NCBI GenBank assembly: GCA_945861435.1
Contig: CAMAUX010000024.1
Coordinates: forward strand, 16,628 to 80,627
Direction: 5' to 3'
Source: Chthoniobacter flavus
GTDB lineage: Bacteria; Verrucomicrobiota; Verrucomicrobiia; Chthoniobacterales; Chthoniobacteraceae
Length of the DNA: 64,000 bases
Position 1 is the first letter of the stretch, and every line of letters starts with the position of its first letter. Shown in pieces: positions 27,291 through 35,835 of the stretch. The notes below the pieces were generated by a model. The model worked only from the letters and a program-made list of their open reading frames with translations, had not been told where the DNA came from and searched no databases. The position numbers and the translations under genes were made by a program.

Positions 27291-28910
27291 CTACTCCTTG
27301 TCTTTCACGACCACGTAGCGGGTCTGCCCTTTGGTGGAAACGCGGAGCAGCACTTGCTTCTGATTCTTGATCTTCTCGCTGAGTTCCTCCGCCTGCTTGG
27401 CTGAGGTGATGGATTGCTGCTCGATTTCCATGATGACGTCCCCGCGCTTCAGGCCTGCGGCGGCGCTCGGTGAGTCGGGGTCGACGGCCATGATGGCGAC
27501 GCCGTTGAGTTTCTCGTCGATGCCTAGTTCCTTGCGCACCGCCGGAGTGAGGTCCTGCACGGAGACGCCGTCGAGGACGTCGGGTGCCTCCTCCTCCTGA
27601 GGTTCGCTAGTCGTGGGCGCACCGGCTTTGGCGGGCATTTCTGCGAGCTTCACGGGGACGACCTGTTGTTTGCCCTTGCGCAGCACCTTGACTTGGACCG
27701 TGGACCCGGGGGCGATGCCGCTGACCATGAGGCGCAGTTCGCGGGTACCCTCGATCTTGCGGCCGTTCACCTCGAGGATGATATCGCCGTTCTGGACGCC
27801 CGCCTTGCCGGCTGGGCCGTCGTTTTCGACGCGGTTGACCAGCGCCCCGGTTTGTTCAGGGAGGTTGAATTTTTGAGCGAGGTCTTCGGTGAGGTCTTGG
27901 ATGCCCACGCCCAGATAGCCCCGGACCACGCGGCCGTTCTTGATGAGGCTCTCCATGGTGCTGCGGGCGAGGTTGGCAGGGACTGCGAATCCGATGCCAA
28001 GGTTTCCTCCCGTCCGGCTGAAGATGGCGGTGTTGATGCCGATGAGGCGGCCTTCAATGTCGACAAGCGCACCGCCGGAGTTGCCCGGATTGATGGAGGC
28101 GTCGGTTTGGATGAAGTTTTCGTAGTCGACGATTCCCATGCCGCCGCGTCCGGTGGCGCTGACGACGCCCATGGAGACGGACTGTGTGAGGTTGAAGGGG
28201 TTGCCGACGGCGACGACGATGTCGCCGACGCGGACTTTTTCGCTATCCGCGAAGACCATGGGGCGGAGGTTTTTGGCTTCGATCTTGAGCACGGCGATGT
28301 CGGTGCCAGGGTCCGCGGCGACTTTGGTTGCCTTGTATTTGTGGCCGGTGGCGCCGTTGCTGCCGATGGTGACCTCGATTTCGTCAGCGCCTTCGATGAC
28401 GTGGTTGTTGGTGAGCACGTGGCCTTCGGCGCTCACGATCACTCCGGAGCCGAGGCCCATGGACTGTTTGCGGGTCTCCTCTTTCTGCTGGCCGTTTTGT
28501 GGGTTGCGCTTGCGCCCCGGGGCCTTTGGGGTTTCCTCCTCGTCGCCCTCAGGCAGGCCGAAGAAGCGCCGCATCGCGGGGTCGTTGAACATCGGGTGGT
28601 TGGGCATCGCAGACGCGCCCTTTTTCACTTTTTTGGATGTGGAGATGGTGACCACGCTTGGTGCCACCTTTTCCACCACAGGGGCGAAGCTGGTGATGAA
28701 GCCCGGCTTGGTCTGGACCGGCGCCGGGTCGATGGTGACTTTGGGCGGGGTGGTGGCGCCTTCCTGTGCCGGGGCTGCGGAGGCAGGAGAAGGGGATGAA
28801 CCCTTCGACTCCTTGATGTCCTCTGCCCGCAGCAGGGCCGGGGAACAGAGGAGGGATGCGGCCGCGAGGAGGGGGAGGTGGATGTGGGGGAGGAGGACCG
28901 GGGTTTTCAT
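27291..28910 (-). CDS. DegP/HtrA-family periplasmic serine protease
   Basis: The 539-residue protein has an N-terminal signal region (LPLLAAASLLCSPALLRAE) and a Pro/Ala-rich linker. In the trypsin-like domain the catalytic triad can be read as H170 (LTNNHV), D204 (GTDIAVLKI) and S278 (NPGNSGGAL). Two PDZ domains follow (GYLGVGIQDLT...and LDGVSVQDLTPAV...), the architecture of DegP/DegQ. It should degrade or refold damaged periplasmic proteins. A Lys/Gln-rich insertion at about 125-150 (APGRKRNPQNGQQKEE) precedes the catalytic domain. A second, separate HtrA-like gene lies at 59.8 kb. It is preceded by 148 bases without genes and followed by a strong terminator. Confidence 0.93.
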   Translation of the reverse strand: MKTPVLLPHIHLPLLAAASLLCSPALLRAEDIKESKGSSPSPASAAPAQEGATTPPKVTIDPAPVQTKPGFITSFAPVVEKVAPSVVTISTSKKVKKGASAMPNHPMFNDPAMRRFFGLPEGDEEETPKAPGRKRNPQNGQQKEETRKQSMGLGSGVIVSAEGHVLTNNHVIEGADEIEVTIGSNGATGHKYKATKVAADPGTDIAVLKIEAKNLRPMVFADSEKVRVGDIVVAVGNPFNLTQSVSMGVVSATGRGGMGIVDYENFIQTDASINPGNSGGALVDIEGRLIGINTAIFSRTGGNLGIGFAVPANLARSTMESLIKNGRVVRGYLGVGIQDLTEDLAQKFNLPEQTGALVNRVENDGPAGKAGVQNGDIILEVNGRKIEGTRELRLMVSGIAPGSTVQVKVLRKGKQQVVPVKLAEMPAKAGAPTTSEPQEEEAPDVLDGVSVQDLTPAVRKELGIDEKLNGVAIMAVDPDSPSAAAGLKRGDVIMEIEQQSITSAKQAEELSEKIKNQKQVLLRVSTKGQTRYVVVKDKE

Positions 28911-29058
28911 GGATTATTCGCCCTTGTGACAGGATGCGGGCGTGACTGTTCAAAATGGCATTGGGGTCCGTGCACTGGCAATGCGCTTGTGGGAGGGATC
29001 TGGGGTGCGGGGTGCAGGGTGAAGCGTGGTCTCCTGGCGCTTCGGACGGTGGTGCCTA

Positions 29059-31680
29059 CTAACGCCAGGTCCTCCGCCGCAGCCACAGGTCGATGGGAAA
29101 GAGGCAGAGGGCGGCGATGAGGAGGCTCGCTGAGAGATCGCGAAGGTGGGGCAGTGCCTGACGTGGCGCTTCGAAGACTGCGGCGGGTGAGGGGTTGAAT
29201 TTGCCGAGGCCCGCTTGTGCGATGTCGCGCAGGAGGGGTTCGTTCGGCTCCAGAGCGAGGAATTCCCTGGGATAGGAGCGCGTGTGGCCGAAGTCATAGC
29301 CGCCGTCTGGGAGGTTTGTGGAAGTGAGATGAAAGAGGGTGGTCCCTTCCGGTTCGAGGGGGACTGTTGCGGTGTAGGCGCCCGGAGCATCCTGCTGAGC
29401 CTGAAGGGTGAGGCTTTGGCGTGTGGGGCTGAGTGCGGAAAGTGCGATGGGGAGTTGATTGCGGAAGGCTCCCTCCGGAGTGAGGGCATCGACCCGGATT
29501 CGGAGTTGATCGGCATCCTCGGTGGCGTCCACGGCGAAGGCGGCTTGATCGGTCTTGCGCATGACGCCTCGCACCACCTGACTCCAGAACTGGGTGTAAC
29601 CCGGCCAGTTCATCCATTCCGATGCCCAGCGTGCCTTGGCGTCGCTGGTGAATGCGGCTGCTTGTCCCAGTCCGTAGCGCCATACGGCGAGAAGGGGTTC
29701 GCCGCGTTCCGTGGCCAGAAGGATGTCGGCCGTGGGTTTGGGCTTGGTGGAATTGTAACCGAGCAGGAGCGGCGCCTGCGACCAGTCGATGCCGGAGAGC
29801 AGAGGGGTGCTCGCCGATGGGACTGCGAGGAAGGGTTCTTCGATGAGGCTGGATTGAGCCACCTTCATGGTTTCGGTGGTGAAGATCTGGGGGAGGCTGG
29901 TGGCGTCGCTGGTGAGGTAGAACCTTCCGTTGCCGCGATCGGCGAGTTCGCGCAGGAAAGGCGTGTCCTTGTCCGTTTCCGAGCCGAGAGCGACGACGGA
30001 GGTGGTGATGCGCGCGGCGTTCATGGCGGCGGCGAGGTCGACGGCCGTGCCTGCACCGCGGGCGCCATCGCCCATCTCACCAGCGGCCTTTTCCTCGGCA
30101 TCTGCGGCATCGGAGAAGAGGATGACGTGCTTGATGCGCGCGGGCACGTCGCGCAGAAGTTGAAAGGCTTCGGCGAGGGAAGTGTAGATGTAGATACCGC
30201 CGCCGCCCGCGGTGACCGAAAGGATCTTCTGTTCGACGGGGGCTTTGGAGGAGTGCTGCTGGAGCGGTGCAACCGTGTGGCAGCGGATGTCGACGGCCAG
30301 CACGCCGAAGTAGTCGCGGGGTTGGAGGACGTTGAGTGCGAGTGCGGCGCCTTGGTTTGCGAGGGCCATCTTGGTCTGGCCCTGAACCATGGCGGACATG
30401 GAGCCGGAGCGGTCGAGTACGATGAGGAGTGCGACGCTGGGGAGGTCCTGCCGGTGGTCGTGCTCCATGCGCACGGGGAGCATTTGCTCGACCGGGGTGC
30501 GGTAGTAGCCGCCGACTCCGTAGCTGCTCTCGCCGCCGAGCATGAGGAAGCCGCCGCCAAATTGCTGGACCCAGCGCCGGTAGAGTTCCATCTGGTCGCG
30601 GTTCAGTGCGAGTGCGGAGACGTCGCTGAGCATGAGGAGGTCGAAGGCTTGGAGTTCCTCGAGCGATTTGGGGGCGCCCATGGGGCCGCGGGTCTGGACG
30701 TCGATCTGTTCGCGGCGCAGGGCTTCGGCCAGCGGACGGATCCGTGCCTCTTCGCCATCGACGAGCAGCACCTGGGGTTTGCCCCGGAGGCTTGCGATGG
30801 CGCGTGCGCGGTTGTTTTCCGGCAGCGTGTCCTCTTCGCAAAGAACCTCCACCTCGTACTCGATGAAGCTGCCTTCGGGGCGGAGGTTGCGGAAAAGCAC
30901 CTGCTGCGATCCGGGGGTGAGTTCAACGGTCCGCGTCTCGAGGAGGAATTGGTTTTGGTAAAGCTTCACCTTGGCGGGACCGGGATGGTTACTGCGCAGG
31001 GTGGCGGTGAGGTCGAAGGGTTCGCCGTTTTTGAGCCTGTGCGGGACGTCCGCCTTCTCGACGAGGACCTCGGGTTTGGAGGGGTTGCGCAGGGGGACGG
31101 TGAAGATCTCGGTGCCGGACGCGGCGAGGGTGGCGGCGGCCTCGGTGGCGCCGGGTGTGGTGGCATTGCCGTCAGTGAGCAGAACCAAGCGTCTGCTGTG
31201 CCCCTCTGGGAAGAGCGCGCCGCAGAAACGCAGGGCGCCGGCGATATCGGTTTGCGCGGGTTTTGCTGGCGGTTCCCATGGGGCGTCCAGTTTGGGCGAC
31301 AGGGAGGGGGCGTCCCGCAGCGATGCGTCTCCGGCGAATCCGATGAGACCGATCTGGTCTGTTGCGCCGCGTGCGGCGGCGCTTTCGCCGATGAAGCGGC
31401 GGGCGTCTGCGAGTGCCTCGGGGGAGACGCTGGCGGATTGATCAAGGGCGTAGAGGACGGCGAGTCGTCGGGCAGGGAGGCGGACGTGGATTCCTGCGAG
31501 TGCGCATGCCAGCATCAGCAGGAAGAGGATGCGCGCGAGGAGGGTGATGCGGCGCTGCACCGGGGGGAAGCCGGCGAGCGAGCGGCGCACGGGCCACAGG
31601 GTGTAGGCGGCAGCGACGGCTCCCAGCAGCAACGCGGCCGGGTGATCGATCTCAACGGGGATGAAGTCCGGGAGCTTCAT
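29059..31680 (-). CDS. VWA-domain membrane protein (Bat/aerotolerance-type)
   Basis: The 873-residue protein has two N-terminal membrane helices, then a first VWA-like segment with MIDAS-type DQSAS, and a large middle region with a glutamine-amidotransferase-like fold (QVLLVDGEEAR...GGGFLMLGGESSYG). A second VWA domain has a full MIDAS motif, DRSGSMS, and a C-terminal transmembrane helix (LLIAALCLFPIDLWL) follows. Such proteins occur in clusters with MoxR, DUF58 and BatA proteins and probably act as metal-dependent chaperone or adhesion modules at the membrane. Its start overlaps the stop of the BatA-like gene by 4 bases. Molecular role not established. Confidence 0.85.
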   Translation of the reverse strand: MKLPDFIPVEIDHPAALLLGAVAAAYTLWPVRRSLAGFPPVQRRITLLARILFLLMLACALAGIHVRLPARRLAVLYALDQSASVSPEALADARRFIGESAAARGATDQIGLIGFAGDASLRDAPSLSPKLDAPWEPPAKPAQTDIAGALRFCGALFPEGHSRRLVLLTDGNATTPGATEAAATLAASGTEIFTVPLRNPSKPEVLVEKADVPHRLKNGEPFDLTATLRSNHPGPAKVKLYQNQFLLETRTVELTPGSQQVLFRNLRPEGSFIEYEVEVLCEEDTLPENNRARAIASLRGKPQVLLVDGEEARIRPLAEALRREQIDVQTRGPMGAPKSLEELQAFDLLMLSDVSALALNRDQMELYRRWVQQFGGGFLMLGGESSYGVGGYYRTPVEQMLPVRMEHDHRQDLPSVALLIVLDRSGSMSAMVQGQTKMALANQGAALALNVLQPRDYFGVLAVDIRCHTVAPLQQHSSKAPVEQKILSVTAGGGGIYIYTSLAEAFQLLRDVPARIKHVILFSDAADAEEKAAGEMGDGARGAGTAVDLAAAMNAARITTSVVALGSETDKDTPFLRELADRGNGRFYLTSDATSLPQIFTTETMKVAQSSLIEEPFLAVPSASTPLLSGIDWSQAPLLLGYNSTKPKPTADILLATERGEPLLAVWRYGLGQAAAFTSDAKARWASEWMNWPGYTQFWSQVVRGVMRKTDQAAFAVDATEDADQLRIRVDALTPEGAFRNQLPIALSALSPTRQSLTLQAQQDAPGAYTATVPLEPEGTTLFHLTSTNLPDGGYDFGHTRSYPREFLALEPNEPLLRDIAQAGLGKFNPSPAAVFEAPRQALPHLRDLSASLLIAALCLFPIDLWLRRRTWR

Positions 31681-33575
31681 TCAGTGCGTCTGCGGTGGAA
31701 GAGCGCCCATTCGAGTGCGCTCAGGAGGAGGGCGGCGAGTGCGAGCAGTCGCCATGGGGTCATCCATGGGGAGGCAGCGACGCTTTGGGTGAAGTTCCAT
31801 GGAGCGGTGGATGCCGCCGGGATGTGAGAGAAGTCGGATTCAGCGGGATCGAACGTGTTGACCGCGAGCCATGAGGAGCCCGCTGGATCGTCGATGCGGT
31901 AGTAGCCGTTGTGCAAGGGACGCAGCAGCGCGTGCACGCGTTCGTCCTGCGCCGGAGCGGATGCGGATGGGGGTGCGGTGAGTGCTGGGGGCGTGGTTTG
32001 CGGACGAAGCGATGCCGTTTGTTGTGGAGCGAGCGAGAGTGGTTCCCCGGCACGGATTTGGAGCGGGCGTTCTTCCGGGGATCCCGCGAGCCATTGGAGG
32101 GTGTTGCTGATGAGAAGGGGGAAGGCGATGCGCAGGGGCAGGTCGCTTTGGGTGAGTTCGAAGCCGAGCACGGCGATGCGGCGGGTTGGGCCGTCGCGGA
32201 GTTGCTCGCCTGTGAGCAGGACTGTCTGGTCCAGAGCGCGTAGTGGTTGGGCGAAGCGCCAGCCGGGCGCGGCGTCGGGTGGGGCGATGTGGCTGGCCTT
32301 GCGCACGTTGACGTTCTGGAGGTTGACGAGGCGGGTGACGGGGTGGGTGGAGTCGGCTTCGAGGGTGATAGGCGCGGGGATTTCGGCGCCGAGCGGGCCC
32401 CATGGAGATTGGTTGAGGAAGAGGAGATTGCCGGCGGTGCGTTCGAGGTCGAAACCGGTGGGCAGGGTGGCGTCAAAGAGGACGACGTCGAATTGGGCGC
32501 TCATGGGGGCGTCGAAGTCCTCGGGCGAGAGCAGTTCGAAGCGGAGTTTGCGATCGGCCTCCAAGAGTTTTTCAAGGAACCAGTTGCCTTTGCTGACCAG
32601 AAGAACCCTGCGGGTCTTTGGGGCGGGGAGCAGGGTGTAGGCGGTGTTGTCGAGGGGGAGGGCGTCGGCGCGGTCGATGTGGGCGCGCAACCAACCGCGC
32701 ACGCCTGGTTGGGAATCGGGTGGCGGGGTGAGGGAGGGGAAGGATTGGGTGAAGCTCGCACCGGGGGCGAGTTGGAAGGGGCGCACATCGAGGAGTCGGC
32801 CGTCGAGGGAGAGTTCGATGCTGCCTTCGGCGGCGGTGGATCCGAAGTTGCGCGCCTCGAGGAAGACCTCGCTGGTGTCGGGGCTGTTGAGTTGTGCGCG
32901 GCTTGCGAATCGTGTGATGGCGACGTTGTCGAGCGGGCTGCCTAGGGCGATGAACTCGATGCCGGAGTTGGCGCTTGTTGCCTCCGGGGCGGTGTCGGTG
33001 AAGACGAGGATGCGTGCGGCGGGTTGGTGCGCGGCTGCGAGTTCGCGGGCAAGGCGGATGGTGGGTTCGAGCGAGCCGCCGCAATCCTCGGGCGTCATTT
33101 TTTCTAGAACCTCTGCAAGGGCTTTTGGGTGGGCGTTGAATGCGCAGGCCACCGTGGGTTGGGCGCCGGCGCTCAGGATGGCGACCGGGCGCGATGCGCT
33201 GGCTTCGGCGGTGGCGGCCGAGGCGCGTTCCACTGCGGTGGCGAAGCGGGTGCGGCCCGTGGGTTCGACAGCCTGCATCCGGGCTCTGGCGTCCAGAACG
33301 AGGACGGTGGCCTGAGTGCGGAGGGTGTTGTGGTCGAGCACCGGCCTTGCGAGTGCGCCCACGAGCAGCAGGAAGATGAGGATCTGGAGAAGGAGAGAGA
33401 GCAGATGGCGCAGGCGTTGGAAGAGGGCCCGGCGTCGGTTTTCACCGAGCACTTGCTGCCAGAGGAGGAGGGAGGAGACGGGCTGCGGTTGGCGGCGGAC
33501 TTTGAGCAGGTAGAGGAGGACGAGCACCGGGATGCCCGCGAGGAACCATGCGGCCCATGGCGCGTGGAAGTTCAT
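31677..33575 (-). CDS. BatA-like membrane protein
   Basis: The 632-residue protein begins with the BatA N-terminal double-helix module (WAAWFLAGIPVLVLLYLL and LRHLLSLLLQILIFLLLVGALARP). A VWA-like domain follows in which the MIDAS motif is degenerate (VLVLDARARMQ). The central region is beta-rich and a hydrophobic helix lies close to the C-terminus (LLALAALLLSALEWALF). It is translationally coupled on both sides by 4-base overlaps, to the DUF58 gene upstream and the large VWA gene downstream. The degenerate metal site suggests a structural partner, not an active metal-dependent binder. Confidence 0.83.
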   Translation of the reverse strand: MNFHAPWAAWFLAGIPVLVLLYLLKVRRQPQPVSSLLLWQQVLGENRRRALFQRLRHLLSLLLQILIFLLLVGALARPVLDHNTLRTQATVLVLDARARMQAVEPTGRTRFATAVERASAATAEASASRPVAILSAGAQPTVACAFNAHPKALAEVLEKMTPEDCGGSLEPTIRLARELAAAHQPAARILVFTDTAPEATSANSGIEFIALGSPLDNVAITRFASRAQLNSPDTSEVFLEARNFGSTAAEGSIELSLDGRLLDVRPFQLAPGASFTQSFPSLTPPPDSQPGVRGWLRAHIDRADALPLDNTAYTLLPAPKTRRVLLVSKGNWFLEKLLEADRKLRFELLSPEDFDAPMSAQFDVVLFDATLPTGFDLERTAGNLLFLNQSPWGPLGAEIPAPITLEADSTHPVTRLVNLQNVNVRKASHIAPPDAAPGWRFAQPLRALDQTVLLTGEQLRDGPTRRIAVLGFELTQSDLPLRIAFPLLISNTLQWLAGSPEERPLQIRAGEPLSLAPQQTASLRPQTTPPALTAPPSASAPAQDERVHALLRPLHNGYYRIDDPAGSSWLAVNTFDPAESDFSHIPAASTAPWNFTQSVAASPWMTPWRLLALAALLLSALEWALFHRRRTE

Positions 33576-34513
33576 CGCAGCAGCCTCCCTTCCCGGAGGA
33601 CGCGCAGCACCAGATCCTCAAAGGGAACGGCCGTGCTCGCGCTGACGTGCCCCACGGCATTGCGCCTGCAGAAGTCGGTGGATTCTTTGAGAAATGCAGT
33701 CACGCGTTCGCGGTAGCTTGCGAGCAGCGTCTCATCGAGGGTGACCGGAAGGGGGGCGCCGGTCTCCGCGTCGAGGAACTCGATGTCGCCGCGCCATGCA
33801 GGGTCGAGTTCTTCGGGAGCGAGGATTTGGACGACTTGGACTTCGAACTGGCAGTGCTGGAGGTGCGTGAGGGCTGGGGCGCAGCCTGCGGGGTCGAGGA
33901 GGTCGCTCAGCAGAATCACCATGCCGCGGCGCGTGGTGCGCTGGGTGAATTCGCGTGCGCTGTCCAGCAGGCATGTGGGGCCGGGGAGGGGGGGCGCGGT
34001 TTGCAGGAAATCGAGGACCTTGTGGAACTGGCTTCTACCGCGCGTCATGGCGAGTTGCGGTCCGAGCTGGCTGCCGAACCACTGGATGCCGACGCGGTCG
34101 AGATTTGCCAGAGCCACGTAGGCGAGTGAAGCGGCGGTGCGGCGCACTTGGTCGAACTTGGATCGCGGAGCGTGTGCGTCCTTTGGAGAGGTGACGCCTG
34201 GCACCCAGCGCATGGACTCGCTGGCATCTACGAGGAGGTACACGGGGAGGTCCTGTTCCTGTTCGAAGAGTTTGACGGAGAGTTTCTCCAACCTGCCGTA
34301 GATGTTCCAGTCGACGCCCCGCAGGTCATCGCCGGGGGCGTAGTTGCGGTAATCAGCAAACTCGAGGCTGGAGCCGATTTGGCGCGAGGGTCTTTCCGCT
34401 CGGTGCTGGCTGCGCAGGAGCTTTTTGGAAAGCAGATGGAGCTGTTCCAGCTTTGAGAGGAAAGCGGTGTCGAACAAAAGCGGCGCCGTCGGGGAGTCCA
34501 AGCACATGACCAT
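33572..34513 (-). CDS. DUF58 domain-containing protein
   Basis: The 313-residue protein carries the DUF58 signature YAPGDDLRGVDWNIYGR near residue 60, followed by a VWA-like region (LPVYLLVDASESMRW; MVILLSDLLDP). In most bacteria a MoxR AAA+ ATPase gene sits directly upstream of DUF58. Here none is present: the adjacent 1.3 kb on either strand holds no ATPase. An alternative ATG at 34507 would remove two residues. The three-gene unit DUF58-BatA-VWA is transcribed toward lower coordinates with 4-base overlaps. Confidence 0.88.
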   Translation of the reverse strand: MVMCLDSPTAPLLFDTAFLSKLEQLHLLSKKLLRSQHRAERPSRQIGSSLEFADYRNYAPGDDLRGVDWNIYGRLEKLSVKLFEQEQDLPVYLLVDASESMRWVPGVTSPKDAHAPRSKFDQVRRTAASLAYVALANLDRVGIQWFGSQLGPQLAMTRGRSQFHKVLDFLQTAPPLPGPTCLLDSAREFTQRTTRRGMVILLSDLLDPAGCAPALTHLQHCQFEVQVVQILAPEELDPAWRGDIEFLDAETGAPLPVTLDETLLASYRERVTAFLKESTDFCRRNAVGHVSASTAVPFEDLVLRVLREGRLLR

Positions 34514-34768
34514 GGCGCATGCGCATGGGGGGAATCAACGTCGCGCTGTGCTTTTCCGGCCCTCAGGCGGGCGGTTCCCTGAGAGGTGGCCTATCCCAAC
34601 TCGTTTATGGGCCAAGCCGTGCTTTTGTGGAGGAGCTCTCCGCGCGGATGGAAACGGAGGGAGGGGTGGCCCGGCGGAGGATCGTTGAGGCGCTCGAGGG
34701 CGCGGCGCAGCGTGATCGGGCGAGTTGGTGCGGCGGTGGAGTTCCAAGGTGCAGGCGGAGGCAAACCT

Positions 34769-34945
34769 CTACCACCTGCCCTCAAGCTCACAACCCAAGG
34801 CCAGCGGGCGTCTTGGGTTATTAGGCGAAAGGTCGGAGGAGAGATTTTGGAGATGGGAATCGTCGAGGTCGTTTTCGACAAAGAGCGGCAGGTAATCCGA
34901 GTGGCCGCAGGAATCCAGAATGGCGCAGAGTTTTTCGTGGCTCAT
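34769..34945 (-). pseudogene. SAM (sterile alpha motif)-domain fragment, probably interrupted
   Basis: The frame begins MSHEKLCAILDSCGHSDYL and continues LPLFVENDLDDSHLQNLSSDL. This resembles the first 40 residues of SAM domains (L...G...YLPLF.EN.ID...L..L...DL). It then runs into unrelated sequence and stops at 34769. A different minus-strand frame about 110 bases further on reads ITLRRALERLND, like the final SAM helix. Between them lies a structured segment with an 8-base perfect inverted repeat. Together this suggests a SAM-domain gene broken by an insertion or decay. It could also be a short real protein of 58 residues. Confidence 0.4.
34792..34819. repeat. Inverted repeat inside the interrupted SAM-domain segment
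   Basis: AACCCAAG (34792-34799) and CTTGGGTT (34812-34819) form a perfect 8-base stem with a 12-base loop. A weaker GAGG/CCTC palindrome follows at 34758-34769. They lie within the about 100 bases that separate the two SAM-like frames (about 34720-34830), consistent with a small inserted element. Confidence 0.45.
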
Positions 34946-35109
34946 GGGGTGGCGGAGAGAGGGGCGGCTGGGGGTGGTGGAGTCGCGGGTTGTGGCATTA
35001 GGCACCCACGCATTAGTTACAATAAGACACAGGGTGCTGCCAACGGATTGCTGGAGTTCCTCGGGACGAGAGCCGGTATGGACAGGCAACGTTTGCTCGT
35101 ATCATCGGG

Positions 35110-35225
35110 CTTCTCGCCCCCCATCCGGGGGGCATCGGATTGCGGGACATGATCCGGTGGTTCCCTTCGTCCGCGTTGCGGACTGCGTCCACCACCGGCT
35201 ATGCGCTTCCGTGCCTCCGGCACGG
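35110..35225. repeat. Dispersed palindromic repeat, copy 1
   Basis: Three perfect stem-loops follow one another: GCCCCCC/GGGGGGC (35116-35133), GTCCGC/GCGGAC (35169-35183) and CCGTGCC/GGCACGG (35209-35225). Conserved blocks CTTCTCGC (35110), CCGGTGGTTCCC (35154), TCCGCGTTGCGG (35170) and CCGGCTA (35195) recur with the same spacing at 63516-63609. It resembles intergenic palindromic repeats seen in PVC genomes; type and mobility are unknown. Confidence 0.6.
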
Positions 35226-35250
35226 CGGTGTTGGATGCGGCTGGATGGGG

Positions 35251-35336
35251 TTGAGCGGGGTTGAGCGGGGTTGAGCGGGGTTGTGCGGGGTTGGGTGGGG
35301 CGGGTGGGGCGGGTGGGGCGGGTGGGGCGGGTGGGG
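35251..35336. repeat. G-rich tandem repeat array (potential G-quadruplex)
   Basis: Five 10-base units (TTGAGCGGGG three times, then TTGTGCGGGG and TTGGGTGGGG) are followed by four exact 9-base units CGGGTGGGG. The plus strand thus has many GGG/GGGG runs, separated by single bases in the second part, which favours G-quadruplex formation. It lies about 500 bases upstream of the TolC-family gene. Confidence 0.85.
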
Positions 35337-35835
35337 CGGGCGCGGAGTGAACGTGCCTCTGTACGTTTGAGAACCGGCGGGCGGGGGCGGGGAGGCGGGC
35401 GGGGGGGCTCCGGTAGGGGCCCATCGATGGACATGGAATGCCTTGGTTGGATTGGCAGGGATGGCTAGTGACTCTGCGTGCTTGATAGGGGCCGGCGGGG
35501 TTTTGGTGTCATTAGTTTCAGAGGGGTGGAGGTGTTAGCTGCCGCCCATTTCAGACACGATTTCGCCCATTTCGTAGATAATCAGTGGCGGGATCATTGG
35601 ATGTTTGGCATCGGAGGTTAGTGCGGATTCGGTGTGCTCACGGCCCCTTGGAGGGGCGTGGGTGCAGACAGGACTCGATCTTAACAACCATGTACCACCC
35701 TCGATCATCCGTCCCTGTAAACCAGTGTTCGGTGAGGCTTGCTGTCAGGCAGATGAAAGGGAGGGGGCAACCGCGCTAGAGTCGGCGGGTTGGGGGATGG
35801 GCGTTGCCAGTGGTTTCCACTTTTCAAGATTGATT

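Larger units (their letters stand above)
34946..35835. other. Gene-poor region upstream of the giant-protein operon
   Basis: No reading frame here looks like a real gene on either strand. It contains three stem-loops of a dispersed repeat (35116-35225) and a G-rich tandem array (35251-35336). About 400 further bases must hold the promoter of the TolC-adhesin operon, but no convincing promoter motif could be chosen by eye. Confidence 0.5.

Noticed and set aside
29215..31827. 870-codon open frame on the plus strand
   Set aside because: It is the antisense of the VWA gene. The minus-strand frame shows membrane helices and VWA motifs, while this one is low-complexity Gly/Glu/Ala sequence caused by high GC.
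34586..35152. 188-codon plus-strand frame upstream of the TolC gene
   Set aside because: Arg/Trp/Gly-rich, covers the inverted repeats and palindromic element, no domain or ribosome site.
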